The notes: generated by a model not told the origin, from the sequence alone. A stretch of DNA of 64,000 nt from Flemingiibacterium sp045644145 (GCA_045644145.1 JAZRGK010000063.1:44886-108885); one strand, 5' to 3'; counted from the first letter of the stretch, positions 49,990 through 58,608 are shown. Numbers and translations are program-made.

Positions 49990-51270
49990 ATGGACGGCAA
50001 TAGTTTAACGATGATAATAGCTATCGTGATACTTATCATGATGTCAGCAATGTTTTCGGCAACAGAAACCGCTTTCAATACATTTAACCGCGTGCGCATG
50101 AAAAATTTGGCTTCCGACGGCAATAAACGCGCCGCACTGGTTATGAAACTGTCGGAGGATTACGATTCGCTTCTTTCCACAATACTTATTGGAAATAATA
50201 TGGTAAATATAGGGTTGACCGCAATTGCCACGGTTATGTTTGTGAATTGGCTGCCAACAAACGGTGCGGCGATATCAACAGCGGTGACAACGGTGCTGGT
50301 GCTTATTTTTGGTGAGATTTCTCCAAAAAGCATAGCAAAAGAGAAGCCGGATGGATTCAGCATGGCTATAGCTCCGCTTATCCGCGTGTTAATGGTTGTT
50401 TTTACGCCTCTTAACCTTTTCTTCCGAGGTTGGAAAAAGCTGCTCGCGAAAATATTCAAGGCAGGCGAAACCCAGGTGATGACCGACGATGAGATTATGA
50501 CAATAGTTGATGAAGCGCAACAGGACGGCGGTATTGATGAACAGGAGGGTGAGCTTATCCGTTCTGCCATAGAATTTGTTGATGCTGAGGCGGCGGATAT
50601 TATTACCCCACGTGTTGATGTGGTGGCAATAGAAAAGGATGCGTCCTTTGAGGAGATAACGGAAATATTCCATACAACCGGATTCTCGCGTTTGCCGGTG
50701 TATGAGGAAACCATAGACAACATTATCGGTATACTCCATGAGAAGGATTTCTTTTATATATGCAAAGAGGGAAATTCCGATATGTTATCGGTTCTGAAAA
50801 AGCCGTTTCTTGTTACATGCCATGTGAAGATTTCAAGGCTTCTTACGGAGTTTCAGCAGGCTAAGGCTCATATGGCAGTTGTCCTTGATGACTATGGCGG
50901 AACAATGGGTATTGTTACCCTCGAAGATGTTATCGAGGAGCTTGTAGGCGACATCTGGGATGAGCATGACGAGGTGGTTGAGCAGGTAACGGAACATTCT
51001 GACGGTACTGTAACCCTTGCGGGAGATGCCAAAACCGTTGAAATGTTTGAGATATTCGATATTCAGCCTGACTCCGATGAGGAGCTTCCTCAGACTGTAA
51101 GCGGATGGGTTACAATGCAGCTTGGCGAATTCCCTGAGCAGGGCGTGGAATTTGATTTTGGCGAGCTTCATGTGGAGATTACAAAGGTTGATGACAAGCT
51201 TGTGGAAGAAGTTAAGATTACTAAAATGCAGTCGGAAACTGCAGACGAGAAATCTGACAATGAAGAATAA
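49990..51270 (+). CDS. HlyC/CorC-family transporter-like protein (CNNM-CBS)
   Basis: A 426-residue membrane protein. The N-terminal DUF21/CNNM domain (about 1-185, three to four helices, SAMFSATETAFNTFNRVRMK, LLSTILIGNNMVNIG, FGEISPKSIAKEKPD) is followed by a CBS pair (about 205-330, ITPRVDVVAIEKD, FSRLPVYEETIDNIIGILHEKD) and a CorC_HlyC domain ending in an acidic tail. Family members act in Mg2+/Co2+ efflux or resistance. The ATG follows AGGAG. A promoter and a short ORF precede it. Confidence 0.92.
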   Translation: MDGNSLTMIIAIVILIMMSAMFSATETAFNTFNRVRMKNLASDGNKRAALVMKLSEDYDSLLSTILIGNNMVNIGLTAIATVMFVNWLPTNGAAISTAVTTVLVLIFGEISPKSIAKEKPDGFSMAIAPLIRVLMVVFTPLNLFFRGWKKLLAKIFKAGETQVMTDDEIMTIVDEAQQDGGIDEQEGELIRSAIEFVDAEAADIITPRVDVVAIEKDASFEEITEIFHTTGFSRLPVYEETIDNIIGILHEKDFFYICKEGNSDMLSVLKKPFLVTCHVKISRLLTEFQQAKAHMAVVLDDYGGTMGIVTLEDVIEELVGDIWDEHDEVVEQVTEHSDGTVTLAGDAKTVEMFEIFDIQPDSDEELPQTVSGWVTMQLGEFPEQGVEFDFGELHVEITKVDDKLVEEVKITKMQSETADEKSDNEE

Positions 51271-51297
51271 GTGCGTGCCGCCGTTTGGCGGCATCAC
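51271..51297 (+). terminator. Terminator of the CorC-type gene
   Basis: Stem GTG-GTGCCGCC with GGCGGCAT-CAC (51271-51282 with 51287-51297, one bulge), followed by TTTTTTA, directly after the stop. Confidence 0.8.
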
Positions 51298-51425
51298 TTT
51301 TTATGAATTTTACGGAAAATATAGTGGAAATCCAAAAAGATTTACAAAAAGTTCAATCTGTTGTAAGGTGTAATATATGAGTTTGGAGTAAAATTATTAG
51401 AGTGATACCGCTTGGGGGTGGGGAT

Positions 51426-52322
51426 GTGTTTGGTTATATCAGACCGGCTGCGGCAGAGCTTAAGGTCAAGGAATATGAGCTTTACCGTGCGGTATACTGC
51501 GGACTGTGCGAGGCACTTGGACGTAACATCACCTGCTTTTCAAGGCTTTCGTTAAACTATGATCTTGTATTCCTTGCTATAGTCCGTATGTCGCTTTCAG
51601 GAGAAAAAGGCAGGATTGAAAGGCGTCGGTGTATTGCCCATCCCATGAAAAAACGGGCGGTGCTGGCAGATGCTCCTCATCTTGATTACTGCGCAAGGTT
51701 ATCCTCTGTGCTTACCTACCACAAGCTTCGGGACGATGCAATTGATTCGCGCGGATGGAAGCGTGCGGTAGCATATATGCTTATGCCATACGCTTCTTTT
51801 ATACGAAGACGAGCCCAAATGGCTGCCTGTGTCGAGGAATATATAAAAGAAAAGCTTGTGCGGCAGATACAGCTTGAAAAGGACGGATGCCCATCGCTTG
51901 ACAAAGCTGCTGAACCTTTCGGTGAGCTTATGGCTTATGTGTGCTCGTTCGATTTTGAAAAAGACAGCCCTGAAGCCCGTATCGCCGATGAGATCGGCAG
52001 ACACATCGGCAGATTTATCTATATTATTGATGCTATCGATGACCTTGAGGATGACATAAAATCAGATTCATACAATCCTTTCCGAATGATGTACGAAGCC
52101 CCCGCTTCAGAACTGGAGCGTAATCATGATATATTAAGGAACGCGCTTACGATGGAGCTTGTAGGAATTGAGGCTGCTGTAGAGCTGATTGATTTTTCTG
52201 CTGTTCCGGAGTACGGCGAGATAATCAGAAATATAATCTATTTGGCGCTTCCGGCGCTTATTACGAAAGTACTTAACAAAAACTCCGCGGAAAGCGCGGA
52301 AGATGGAGAAGAAAAACAATGA
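51426..52322 (+). CDS. DUF5685-family protein
   Basis: A 298-residue soluble helical protein beginning MFGYIRPAAAELKVKEYELYRAVYC. This start, the YRAVYCGLCEALG cysteine pair and the acidic DAIDDLEDDIKSDSYNPF motif near the C-terminus are characteristic of DUF5685; the Asp-rich motif recalls isoprenoid-synthase-like folds but no function is established. The start GTG 51426 is preceded by a G-rich site (GGGGGTGGGGAT). It overlaps the DnaJ gene by four bases (ATGA). Confidence 0.82.
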   Translation: MFGYIRPAAAELKVKEYELYRAVYCGLCEALGRNITCFSRLSLNYDLVFLAIVRMSLSGEKGRIERRRCIAHPMKKRAVLADAPHLDYCARLSSVLTYHKLRDDAIDSRGWKRAVAYMLMPYASFIRRRAQMAACVEEYIKEKLVRQIQLEKDGCPSLDKAAEPFGELMAYVCSFDFEKDSPEARIADEIGRHIGRFIYIIDAIDDLEDDIKSDSYNPFRMMYEAPASELERNHDILRNALTMELVGIEAAVELIDFSAVPEYGEIIRNIIYLALPALITKVLNKNSAESAEDGEEKQ

Positions 52323-52927
52323 CAGATCCGTATAAGGTGCTTGGAGTTCAGCGCACCGCAAGTGATGATGAAATAAAGAAAGCATACCGTGAGTTGGCGC
52401 GTAAATATCATCCTGACAACTATGTTAACAATCCGCTTTCCGATCTCGTTGAAGAAAAAATGAAGGAGATCAACGAGGCTTATGATCAGATACAGAAAGA
52501 GCGTGCAGGCGGAAGCTCTTATTCCTCGGGCGGTTCCTCTTACTCCTCGTCGGGGGCGTTCAGTGACTATGCCCATGTGCGTGAACTTATCAATTCAAGA
52601 CGTTTTGCGGATGCGGAGCTTATACTTGATGCGGTTGCACAGGCTAATCGTAATGCAGAATGGAACTTTTTGAAGGGATGTGTGCTGATCCAGCGCGGCT
52701 GGTACTATGATGCACAGAAATATCTTGAAACTGCATGTTATCTCGATCCTGCCAACAGCGAATACCGCGCCGCACTTGACAGAATACGTCAGAACACCCA
52801 GAGCTTTGGCGGCGGATACCGTACAGCGCGAAATGCCAACGCTTCCACATGTGATATATGCACCGGCCTTATTTGTGCAGACTGCCTTTGCGAATGCTGC
52901 GGCGGAGACCTCATCTCCTGCTGTTAA
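52319..52927 (+). CDS. J-domain protein with Cys-rich tail
   Basis: A 202-residue DnaJ-like co-chaperone. The J domain covers about 1-62, with H31-P32-D33. A Ser/Gly/Tyr linker (about 65-80) leads to a TPR-like helical part (about 85-160, ELINSRRFADAELIL, LKGCVLIQRGWYYDAQKYLE). The last 27 residues hold nine cysteines, ending in CC, and may bind metal. It has no zinc-finger or substrate domain of classical DnaJ, so it is a type III J protein. Coupling to DUF5685 by ATGA overlap suggests a specific client or partner. Confidence 0.85.
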   Translation: MTDPYKVLGVQRTASDDEIKKAYRELARKYHPDNYVNNPLSDLVEEKMKEINEAYDQIQKERAGGSSYSSGGSSYSSSGAFSDYAHVRELINSRRFADAELILDAVAQANRNAEWNFLKGCVLIQRGWYYDAQKYLETACYLDPANSEYRAALDRIRQNTQSFGGGYRTARNANASTCDICTGLICADCLCECCGGDLISCC

Positions 52928-52938
52928 GGGAATTGTTT

Positions 52939-53460
52939 ATGAAGAAAACCAAAAAGCTGGCCCTTGCCGCTATACTTTCGGCTTTGAGCGTAGTGATACT
53001 TCTGCTTGGCTCTGTTATTACCGTGCTTGATCTTACATCGGTGGCGCTTGCTTCTATTCTTATAATGGTAGCGGTCATAGAGATTGGTGGAGGATATCCC
53101 TTTCTTATATGGCTTGTTTCTGGAGTTCTTGCTATTATTATAGTGCCCGATAAGTTCGGAGCGTTACTGTATCTTGTTTTCGGCGGAGTTTATCCCATAT
53201 TTAAGGCAATGTTTGAACGGCTTCACTACGCTGTTTCATGGGTTCTTAAGTTCAGTTGCTTCAATCTTATGATGATACTTACGGTCGTTGCGGCGAATTA
53301 TATTATGCACATACCTGATACAGGGCTTGGTTTTACTGTGCCGTTATTTGCAATCTGCAATTTTACGTTTTTTATATACGATATTGCCGCAACCAATCTT
53401 ATAACTTTGTATCTTGTGAAATTCAGAAAGCTTCTCGGGCTTAAAAAATTCTTCAAATAA
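52939..53460 (+). CDS. Multi-helix membrane protein, unknown function
   Basis: A 173-residue integral membrane protein with about six hydrophobic helices; start ATG 52939 (MKKTKKLALAAILSALS) follows AAGGG. The N-terminal KKLALAAILSALSVVI and the small size resemble S-components of ECF vitamin transporters, but I see no diagnostic motif, so this is only a suggestion. It is 11 bases after the J-domain gene and is followed by a terminator. Confidence 0.62.
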   Translation: MKKTKKLALAAILSALSVVILLLGSVITVLDLTSVALASILIMVAVIEIGGGYPFLIWLVSGVLAIIIVPDKFGALLYLVFGGVYPIFKAMFERLHYAVSWVLKFSCFNLMMILTVVAANYIMHIPDTGLGFTVPLFAICNFTFFIYDIAATNLITLYLVKFRKLLGLKKFFK

Positions 53461-53461
53461 A

Positions 53462-53484
53462 GCGTAGGAGCTGAAGCTCCGCGC
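53462..53484 (+). terminator. Terminator of the DUF5685-DnaJ-membrane protein operon
   Basis: Stem GCGTAGGAGC with GCTCCGCGC (53462-53484, small bulges), followed by TTTTTT, directly after the stop. Confidence 0.75.
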
Positions 53485-53518
53485 TTTTTTGCACATATGA
53501 AACGGGGGATATACAAAA

Positions 53519-54064
53519 ATGAAATTTCAAAGGCTTCTTAAATTCATGCGCTCTCCCATAGCGGTAATTCTGTCACTTTTCATGCTGTTTTCCGTTTTTG
53601 GATGCAGTATGGAGGATGTGGAAGCCGGACTTTCCATTGCAGGTGACATAATCGAGCTTGCGTATGACGAACACGTTACCGCCGCGGTTTGGGATATATC
53701 GGAAGATTCCGAACCGATAGACAAAGATGGATACTTCTACGATAAGGATAGCGTTTCACTATATATTCAAACTTACTGGAAGTTTCCGACAAACTATATT
53801 ACGAAATCAGAAGCGGAGGCGCTCGGATGGGAAGGTGGATCGGTGGAACGATATCTTGAGGGCGCTGCTATTGGCGGTGATGTGTTCGGAAACCGAGAGG
53901 GACTGCTTCCAAAAAAGAGCGGACGGGTGTATTACGAGTGTGATATTGATACAAACGGTGCTTCATCCCGTGGAGCGGAGCGCATTGTGTACTCGAATGA
54001 CGGACTGATATATTATACGCCGGATCACTACGAAAGCTTCGAGCTTCTTTACGGAGAGGAGTGA
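53519..54064 (+). CDS. Barnase-family ribonuclease, predicted lipoprotein
   Basis: A guanyl-specific RNase of the barnase/T1-like family. The 181-residue protein has a signal peptide with lipobox LFSVFGC (C29), a linker of about 60 residues and the RNase domain (about 85-180). It aligns with barnase through NYITKSEAEALGW (K96), AIGGDVFGNREG and LPKKSGRVYYECDID. The catalytic set is complete: E140 (barnase E73), R151 and R155 (R83, R87) and H170 in TPDHYESF (H102). The barstar-like inhibitor gene is seven bases downstream. Export with lipid anchoring is unusual for this toxin. Confidence 0.88.
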   Translation: MKFQRLLKFMRSPIAVILSLFMLFSVFGCSMEDVEAGLSIAGDIIELAYDEHVTAAVWDISEDSEPIDKDGYFYDKDSVSLYIQTYWKFPTNYITKSEAEALGWEGGSVERYLEGAAIGGDVFGNREGLLPKKSGRVYYECDIDTNGASSRGAERIVYSNDGLIYYTPDHYESFELLYGEE

Positions 54065-54070
54065 GCGTGA

Positions 54071-54337
54071 ATGAAAATCACAGTGCTTGACGGAAGCCGT
54101 TTCAATGATAAGCAGGCGGCTCATGAATATATTGCGGCAAGTCTTGGATTCCCCTCATATTACGGAAAGAATTTGGATGCTCTTGCAGACTCCCTATCCG
54201 AGCTCCCGCCTGATGTGGGGGTAATCATCACAAACGCATCAATGGTGTGTAACCTTCCGGTGGATTACGCGGACGGCATTACCGATACCTTCGCGGAAAT
54301 TCTCGGAGCGAAATTCAGGGTGTGTGTATTTCCATAA
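54071..54337 (+). CDS. Barstar-family ribonuclease inhibitor
   Basis: Cytoplasmic inhibitor protecting the cell against the adjacent RNase. The 88-residue length matches barstar. FPSYYGKNLDALADSLSEL aligns with barstar; D36 and D40 match barstar D35 and D39, which block the barnase active site. Barstar W38 is Ala here. GAGAGGA in the end of the RNase gene serves as ribosome site. Short spacing to the RNase gene ensures joint expression. Confidence 0.9.
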   Translation: MKITVLDGSRFNDKQAAHEYIAASLGFPSYYGKNLDALADSLSELPPDVGVIITNASMVCNLPVDYADGITDTFAEILGAKFRVCVFP

Positions 54338-54342
54338 AAATT

Positions 54343-54371
54343 AGGTCTGCCGACTTAAAAACGGCAGACCT
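54343..54371. terminator. Bidirectional terminator after barstar
   Basis: A perfect 10-bp stem, AGGTCTGCCG (54343-54352) with CGGCAGACCT (54362-54371), with A- and T-rich flanks, between convergent genes. Confidence 0.85.
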
Positions 54372-54392
54372 TTTACTATTTTTATGTGACAG

Positions 54393-55241
54393 TTACTGAA
54401 TGCTGTTTTCGATTACAGCGATATCATTTTCGCGAAGATCTGTTCTTTTTGCGTATGCGGCAAGACGTGCCCACATAAACAGAGCAAATACTATTTCTAT
54501 TGCATACAGCACGGTTGAATCTGATTTACCGAGTGAGATCTTATCAGCCATAAACAAATTGGGAATTGCGGAAACCGTGAGAAGCACGGGTGCCGCAGAT
54601 GCGGTGAAAAGATACAGCTTATGCGAAATGGTAGACAGTTGAATACGGGATTCGCCGAGAAAATATACCATAGCGGACAAAAGCGCCACCTCATTTATTA
54701 TTTTGTTTGGCGAGGTCATAAGAACTGTATTGTCGAAATATACCTTGATGAGAGAAACTGCGCACCAAGCGGTGGGGAAATATGATGTGAGAGTCAAAGC
54801 AAGTGTGCGGCTGCTGTTACCCCGAGTAAGCCCGAAAAAATAAAAAATAGCGGGAAGCAGGAAACATATTTCGAGGATGTCCAGAACCGATGGGGATGTC
54901 TCGGAAACCACAGTCTTATATATATTATATAATGAAAGGAAAAGATCGAACATTAGAATAAGCGCGGCAGAGAAGGAGGTAAAAAGCGAAAAATCTGATT
55001 TCGGGATATTATATTCGCCGTCGCGGGAAATACTTGTAAAACATGCTGTAACACCAAAAGCTACAATGACAATTGCCATGGCGGCGTGATAAATGTTGGG
55101 GATAACGGTTCCGTTGGTATATACGCCGTATATGGGCTCCAAATACATATTTGTGAGAATCATGCGGAATATGGCAAAGATCGCTGCACAGCCAATGCTT
55201 GCGGCGAGAAAAATAAGCGGCATTTTCTCAAAACGTTTCAT
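54393..55241 (-). CDS. Polytopic membrane protein, unknown function
   Basis: A 282-residue protein with about seven hydrophobic helices (first at about 9-29), short loops and a polar end. No catalytic or transport motif is recognised. It is transcribed alone toward the barstar gene, from a start 12 bases after an AAAGGA site (55249-55257 region). It does not look related to the membrane protein at 52939. Confidence 0.65.
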   Translation of the reverse strand: MKRFEKMPLIFLAASIGCAAIFAIFRMILTNMYLEPIYGVYTNGTVIPNIYHAAMAIVIVAFGVTACFTSISRDGEYNIPKSDFSLFTSFSAALILMFDLFLSLYNIYKTVVSETSPSVLDILEICFLLPAIFYFFGLTRGNSSRTLALTLTSYFPTAWCAVSLIKVYFDNTVLMTSPNKIINEVALLSAMVYFLGESRIQLSTISHKLYLFTASAAPVLLTVSAIPNLFMADKISLGKSDSTVLYAIEIVFALFMWARLAAYAKRTDLRENDIAVIENSIQ

Positions 55242-55462
55242 TTATGATTAAATCCTTTCTTTGAGTTTAGCAATCTGTTTCAAATAGTATTATACCGCAT
55301 ATATGTGACAAAAATATGAAGAAAAGCAAGCTTTTGAGAAAATATCCGGAGAAAGTGAATAAAGTTGAAAAATACCGAAACAATATACAATGTGCACAAA
55401 AAACAGCAACAAAATTCTACAAACATTTATTTTTGGGGAAGTTGTGAAATTTTAAAAATCTA
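55242..55462. other. Intergenic region before the S10 operon promoter
   Basis: About 220 bases, A-rich, with no ORF above background and no clear hairpin. Together with the rpsJ leader it forms a 514-base stretch without a gene. Confidence 0.5.
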
Positions 55463-55491
55463 TTGACAAATTTGAAATATTGTAGTATACT
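55463..55491 (+). promoter_or_regulatory. SigA promoter of the S10-spc operon
   Basis: Perfect TTGACA (55463-55468), 17-base spacer, TATACT (55486-55491). It is about 265 bases before rpsJ, leaving a long leader. Confidence 0.88.
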
Positions 55492-55755
55492 ATAGGAGTT
55501 GACGTGCGTTTAATGGCGGGAGGTTGCAACAAAGCAGTAAACGAAGCCTGCTTTGTTGGGTAATTTCCGCCGGAGTATGTCCGATATTTAACCGGGCGTT
55601 GTCAATCAGGCACTTGTGCCGTATGTTTCTGTGCTTCGCATACCCGCGTTTTTCTCGTTTTGAGTGAGTGCGGTTTTTGTATGGGAAGCGAGGAAACACC
55701 CGACACAGTGTTTGAACAAAATCGCCCTCCAATTACTAAAAAGGAGGCAAAAGCA
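55492..55755 (+). promoter_or_regulatory. Long structured leader of the S10 operon
   Basis: The leader folds locally: AACAAAGCAG (55528-55537) with CTGCTTTGTT (55548-55557), enclosed by GGCGG (55515-55519) with CCGCC (55567-55571). Further down CCGC (55644-55647) with GCGG (55670-55673) is followed by TTTTT (55674-55678), a terminator-like end. CATAC (55639-55643) can pair with GTATG upstream (55621-55625) or downstream (55679-55683). Ribosomal operon leaders commonly bind an encoded protein; which one acts here is unknown. Confidence 0.55.
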
Positions 55756-56067
55756 ATGGCAGTCAAGGAAAAGATCAGAATTCGTCTGAAAAGCTACGAT
55801 CACACTCTCGTTGATCAGGCGGCTCAGAAGATCGTAGAGACCGCAAAGAGAAACGGCGCGGCTGTTTCCGGTCCGATTCCGCTCCCTACCGAGAAGGAGA
55901 TCGTTACGATCCTCCGTGCTGTTCACAAGTATAAGGACAGCCGCGAGCAGTTTGAAATGAGAACTCACAAGAGACTCATCGACGTAGTGAAGCCCTCGCA
56001 GAAGACGGTTGAAGCTCTGATGGGACTTGAATTACCCGCCGGCGTTGAGATAGAGATCAAGCTCTAA
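55756..56067 (+). CDS. rpsJ: 30S ribosomal protein S10 (NusE)
   Basis: 30S head protein, also the NusB partner in antitermination. ATG 55756 follows AAGGAGG and gives 103 residues (MAVKEKIRIRLKSYDHTLVD), the standard length; the open frame above it is leader. KIVETAKRNGAAVSGPIPLP and REQFEMRTHKRLIDV are typical. First gene of the S10-spc cluster. Confidence 0.98.
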   Translation: MAVKEKIRIRLKSYDHTLVDQAAQKIVETAKRNGAAVSGPIPLPTEKEIVTILRAVHKYKDSREQFEMRTHKRLIDVVKPSQKTVEALMGLELPAGVEIEIKL

Positions 56068-56168
56068 TCCCATACGGCAGCTCGAAAGAGCAAACCAAAG
56101 GTCATGTTGGCGTAATCACGAAAGTGAAAATTCCAAGCGTCAACCAATAATCTTAGGAGGAAAACAAA

Positions 56169-56801
56169 ATGAAGAAAGCCATTATGGGCAAGAAGATCGG
56201 CATGACTCAGATCTTCGACGAGATCGGAAATGTAATTCCGGTAACCGTTATTGAAGCCGGCCCCTGCACTGTTGTTCAGAAGAAGACTATTGAAAACGAC
56301 GGTTATGAGGCAGTTCAGCTCGGATTCGGCGGAGTCAAGGAAAAGCATATGACCAAAGCAGAAATCGGTCATTTCAAAAAAGCGGGTGTTGATAACAAGA
56401 AGCACCTCAAGGAATTCCGTCTTGATGACGCAGCTTCCATGAATGTCGGTGACAAGATTACCGCCGATACCTTCGCCGCAGGCGAGAAGGTCGACATTAC
56501 AGGTACATCCAAGGGTCACGGTTATTCCGGCGTTGTTAAGAGATGGGGTCAGCACCAGATGCGCATGACTCACGGTAACGGTCCTGTTCACCGTCACATC
56601 GGTTCCGTAGGTATGAACTCCACACCTTCGAGAATCTTCAAGAACAAGCACATGCCCGGTCAGTACGGTAACGTTAAGTCCACCGTTCTCAACCTGGAAG
56701 TTGTTAAGATTGATGCGGAAAAGAATATTATCGCAGTTAAGGGCGCTGTTCCCGGCTCCCGCGGCAACATCGTATTCATCCGCGATTCTGTAAAAGCATA
56801 A
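56169..56801 (+). CDS. rplC: 50S ribosomal protein L3
   Basis: Early-assembly 50S protein near the peptidyl transferase centre. The 210-residue protein starts MKKAIMGKKIGMTQIFDE and contains GHGYSGVVKRWG and PGRIFKNKHMPGQYG-like SRIFKNKHMPGQYG. AGGAGG precedes the ATG. It follows rpsJ after 101 bases and precedes rplD by 21. Confidence 0.98.
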   Translation: MKKAIMGKKIGMTQIFDEIGNVIPVTVIEAGPCTVVQKKTIENDGYEAVQLGFGGVKEKHMTKAEIGHFKKAGVDNKKHLKEFRLDDAASMNVGDKITADTFAAGEKVDITGTSKGHGYSGVVKRWGQHQMRMTHGNGPVHRHIGSVGMNSTPSRIFKNKHMPGQYGNVKSTVLNLEVVKIDAEKNIIAVKGAVPGSRGNIVFIRDSVKA

Positions 56802-56822
56802 GCGGAAGGAGGAAACATCACT

Positions 56823-57446
56823 ATGCCTAACATGAAAGTTATGAATATGGCAGGCAAGGAAGTAGGCGAGATCAGCCTTTCCGATGCTGTATTCGGTGCA
56901 GAGGTAAACAGTGCGGTTCTCCACATCGCTGTTAAGTCTTACCTCGCTAATCAGAGACAGGGTACACAGTCTACCAAGACCCGTTCCGAAGTTTCCGGCG
57001 GCGGCAAGAAGCCCTGGAAGCAGAAGGGTACCGGTCATGCAAGACAGGGTTCAACCCGTTCTCCTCAGTGGACTCACGGCGGTATTGCTCTCGGTCCCAA
57101 GCCCAGAAGCTACCGTTTTGAGATCAACAAGAAGGTTAAGAGAATCGCTCTCCAGAGCGCATTTTCCTCTAAGGTTGCAGACGGCGATATGATCGTTGTT
57201 GATTCCATCGCAACCGCAGAGTACAAGACCAAGAACATGGTTAACATGCTCAAGGCTCTCGGCAGTGAGAAGAAGGCTCTCGTAGTCCTCGCTGACAACG
57301 ATGCAGTAACCATCAAGAGCATGGCTAACATCCCCGGCGTTAAGACCGCACTTGTAAACACCATTAATGTTTACGATGTCCTCAACTGCGATAAGTTCAT
57401 CGTAGCTAAGGCAGCGGCAGAAAAAATGGAGGAGGTATACGCATAA
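56823..57446 (+). CDS. rplD: 50S ribosomal protein L4
   Basis: 50S exit-tunnel protein; in E. coli it also regulates the S10 operon by binding the leader. The 207-residue protein contains the tunnel loop SGGGKKPWKQKGTGHARQGS and ALGPKPRSYRF. It overlaps rplW by one base. The long structured leader upstream makes an L4-type control possible but unproven. Confidence 0.98.
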   Translation: MPNMKVMNMAGKEVGEISLSDAVFGAEVNSAVLHIAVKSYLANQRQGTQSTKTRSEVSGGGKKPWKQKGTGHARQGSTRSPQWTHGGIALGPKPRSYRFEINKKVKRIALQSAFSSKVADGDMIVVDSIATAEYKTKNMVNMLKALGSEKKALVVLADNDAVTIKSMANIPGVKTALVNTINVYDVLNCDKFIVAKAAAEKMEEVYA

Positions 57447-57739
57447 TGAAGACGGTTCACGATATTATTGTTAAGCCGATCATTACAGAAGCCAGCATGG
57501 ATGCTGCGCAGAATAAGAAGTACACCTTCAAAGTAATGGCTGACGCTACTAAGGCTGAGATCGCAGCAGCGGTTGAAGAGCTTTTCAAGGTTGAAGTCGC
57601 AGACGTTAACACAATCAACATGAAGAAGAAGCCCAAGAGACTCGGTTACCATCAGGGTTATACCTCTGAGTGGAAAAAGGCTATCGTTACACTGAAGCCC
57701 GACTCCAAGACCATCGAGTCCTTCGACGGCATGATGTAA
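57446..57739 (+). CDS. rplW: 50S ribosomal protein L23
   Basis: Tunnel-exit protein that docks trigger factor and SRP. The 97-residue length is standard; IIVKPIITEASMD and FKVEVADVNTINMKKKPKR are the family motifs. GGAGG inside the end of rplD serves as ribosome site. Confidence 0.98.
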   Translation: MKTVHDIIVKPIITEASMDAAQNKKYTFKVMADATKAEIAAAVEELFKVEVADVNTINMKKKPKRLGYHQGYTSEWKKAIVTLKPDSKTIESFDGMM

Positions 57740-57757
57740 TGAAGGAGGAGTGTTAAA

Positions 57758-58588
57758 ATGTCTACTAAATTTAAACCCACTACTCCGTCAAGACGTCACA
57801 TGAGCGATCCTTCCTTCGCTGAAATCACAAAGTTCAGCCCTGAGAAGAAGCTGACTGTAACTCTTAAGAAGAATGCAGGCCGTAACAGCTACGGTAAGAT
57901 CACCGTTCGCCACAGAGGCGGCGGAAATAAGCAGAAGTACAGAATTATCGACTTCAAGAGAAACACTCTTGATGCTGCCGCTAAGGTAATCGGTATCGAG
58001 TACGATCCTAACAGAACTGCTTATATCGCTCTTGTTGAGTATGAAGACGGCACAAGAAGCTACGTTCTCGCTCCTTCCGGTCTTACGGATGGCGACGTAA
58101 TCTACTCCGGTGCTAACTCCGATATTAAGGTAGGTAACACACTTCCTATCGCAAACATCCCTGTTGGTACTGTTATCCACAACATCGAGCTTTTCCCCGG
58201 TAAGGGCGCACAGCTTGATCGCTCCGCGGGCGCAGCTGCACAGCTCATGGCTAAGGAAAACGGCATGGCTCAGGTAAGACTTCCTTCCGGCGAAGTAAGA
58301 ATCGTTCGCCTCGAGTGCAAGGCTACTATCGGTCAGGTCGGCAACCTCGAGCATGAGAATGTTAAGCTCGGTAAGGCAGGTAAGACCCGTCACAGAGGTA
58401 TCCGTCCTCACGTTCGCGGTTCTGTAATGAACCCCTGCGATCACCCCCACGGTGGTGGTGAGGGACGTGCACCTATCGGTCGTCCTACTCCTGTAACTCC
58501 TTGGGGCAAGCCTACTAACGGTTACAAGACCAGAAATAAGAAGGCTCGCACCAATAAGTTCATCGTAAAGTCCAGAAACGGCAAGTAA
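57758..58588 (+). CDS. rplB: 50S ribosomal protein L2
   Basis: Core 50S protein needed for subunit joining and peptidyl transfer. The 276-residue protein contains GRNSYGKITVRHRGGG, LPSGEVRIVRLECKATIGQV and the C-terminal signature MNPCDHPHGGGEGRAPIG with the catalytic-centre His. AAGGAGGAG precedes the ATG. Confidence 0.98.
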   Translation: MSTKFKPTTPSRRHMSDPSFAEITKFSPEKKLTVTLKKNAGRNSYGKITVRHRGGGNKQKYRIIDFKRNTLDAAAKVIGIEYDPNRTAYIALVEYEDGTRSYVLAPSGLTDGDVIYSGANSDIKVGNTLPIANIPVGTVIHNIELFPGKGAQLDRSAGAAAQLMAKENGMAQVRLPSGEVRIVRLECKATIGQVGNLEHENVKLGKAGKTRHRGIRPHVRGSVMNPCDHPHGGGEGRAPIGRPTPVTPWGKPTNGYKTRNKKARTNKFIVKSRNGK

Positions 58589-58608
58589 GATAAGGAGGCA
58601 CACTGAAT

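Noticed and set aside
52939..53460. Naming the membrane protein a specific ECF S-component
   Set aside because: Size and N-terminus fit loosely, but no diagnostic motif and no transporter ATPase nearby.
56064..57038. A 324-codon open frame antisense to rplC-rplD, and similar long frames opposite other ribosomal genes (for example 57788-58603)
   Set aside because: Strong codon bias of ribosomal genes leaves the opposite strand open; no ribosome site and no family-like sequence.
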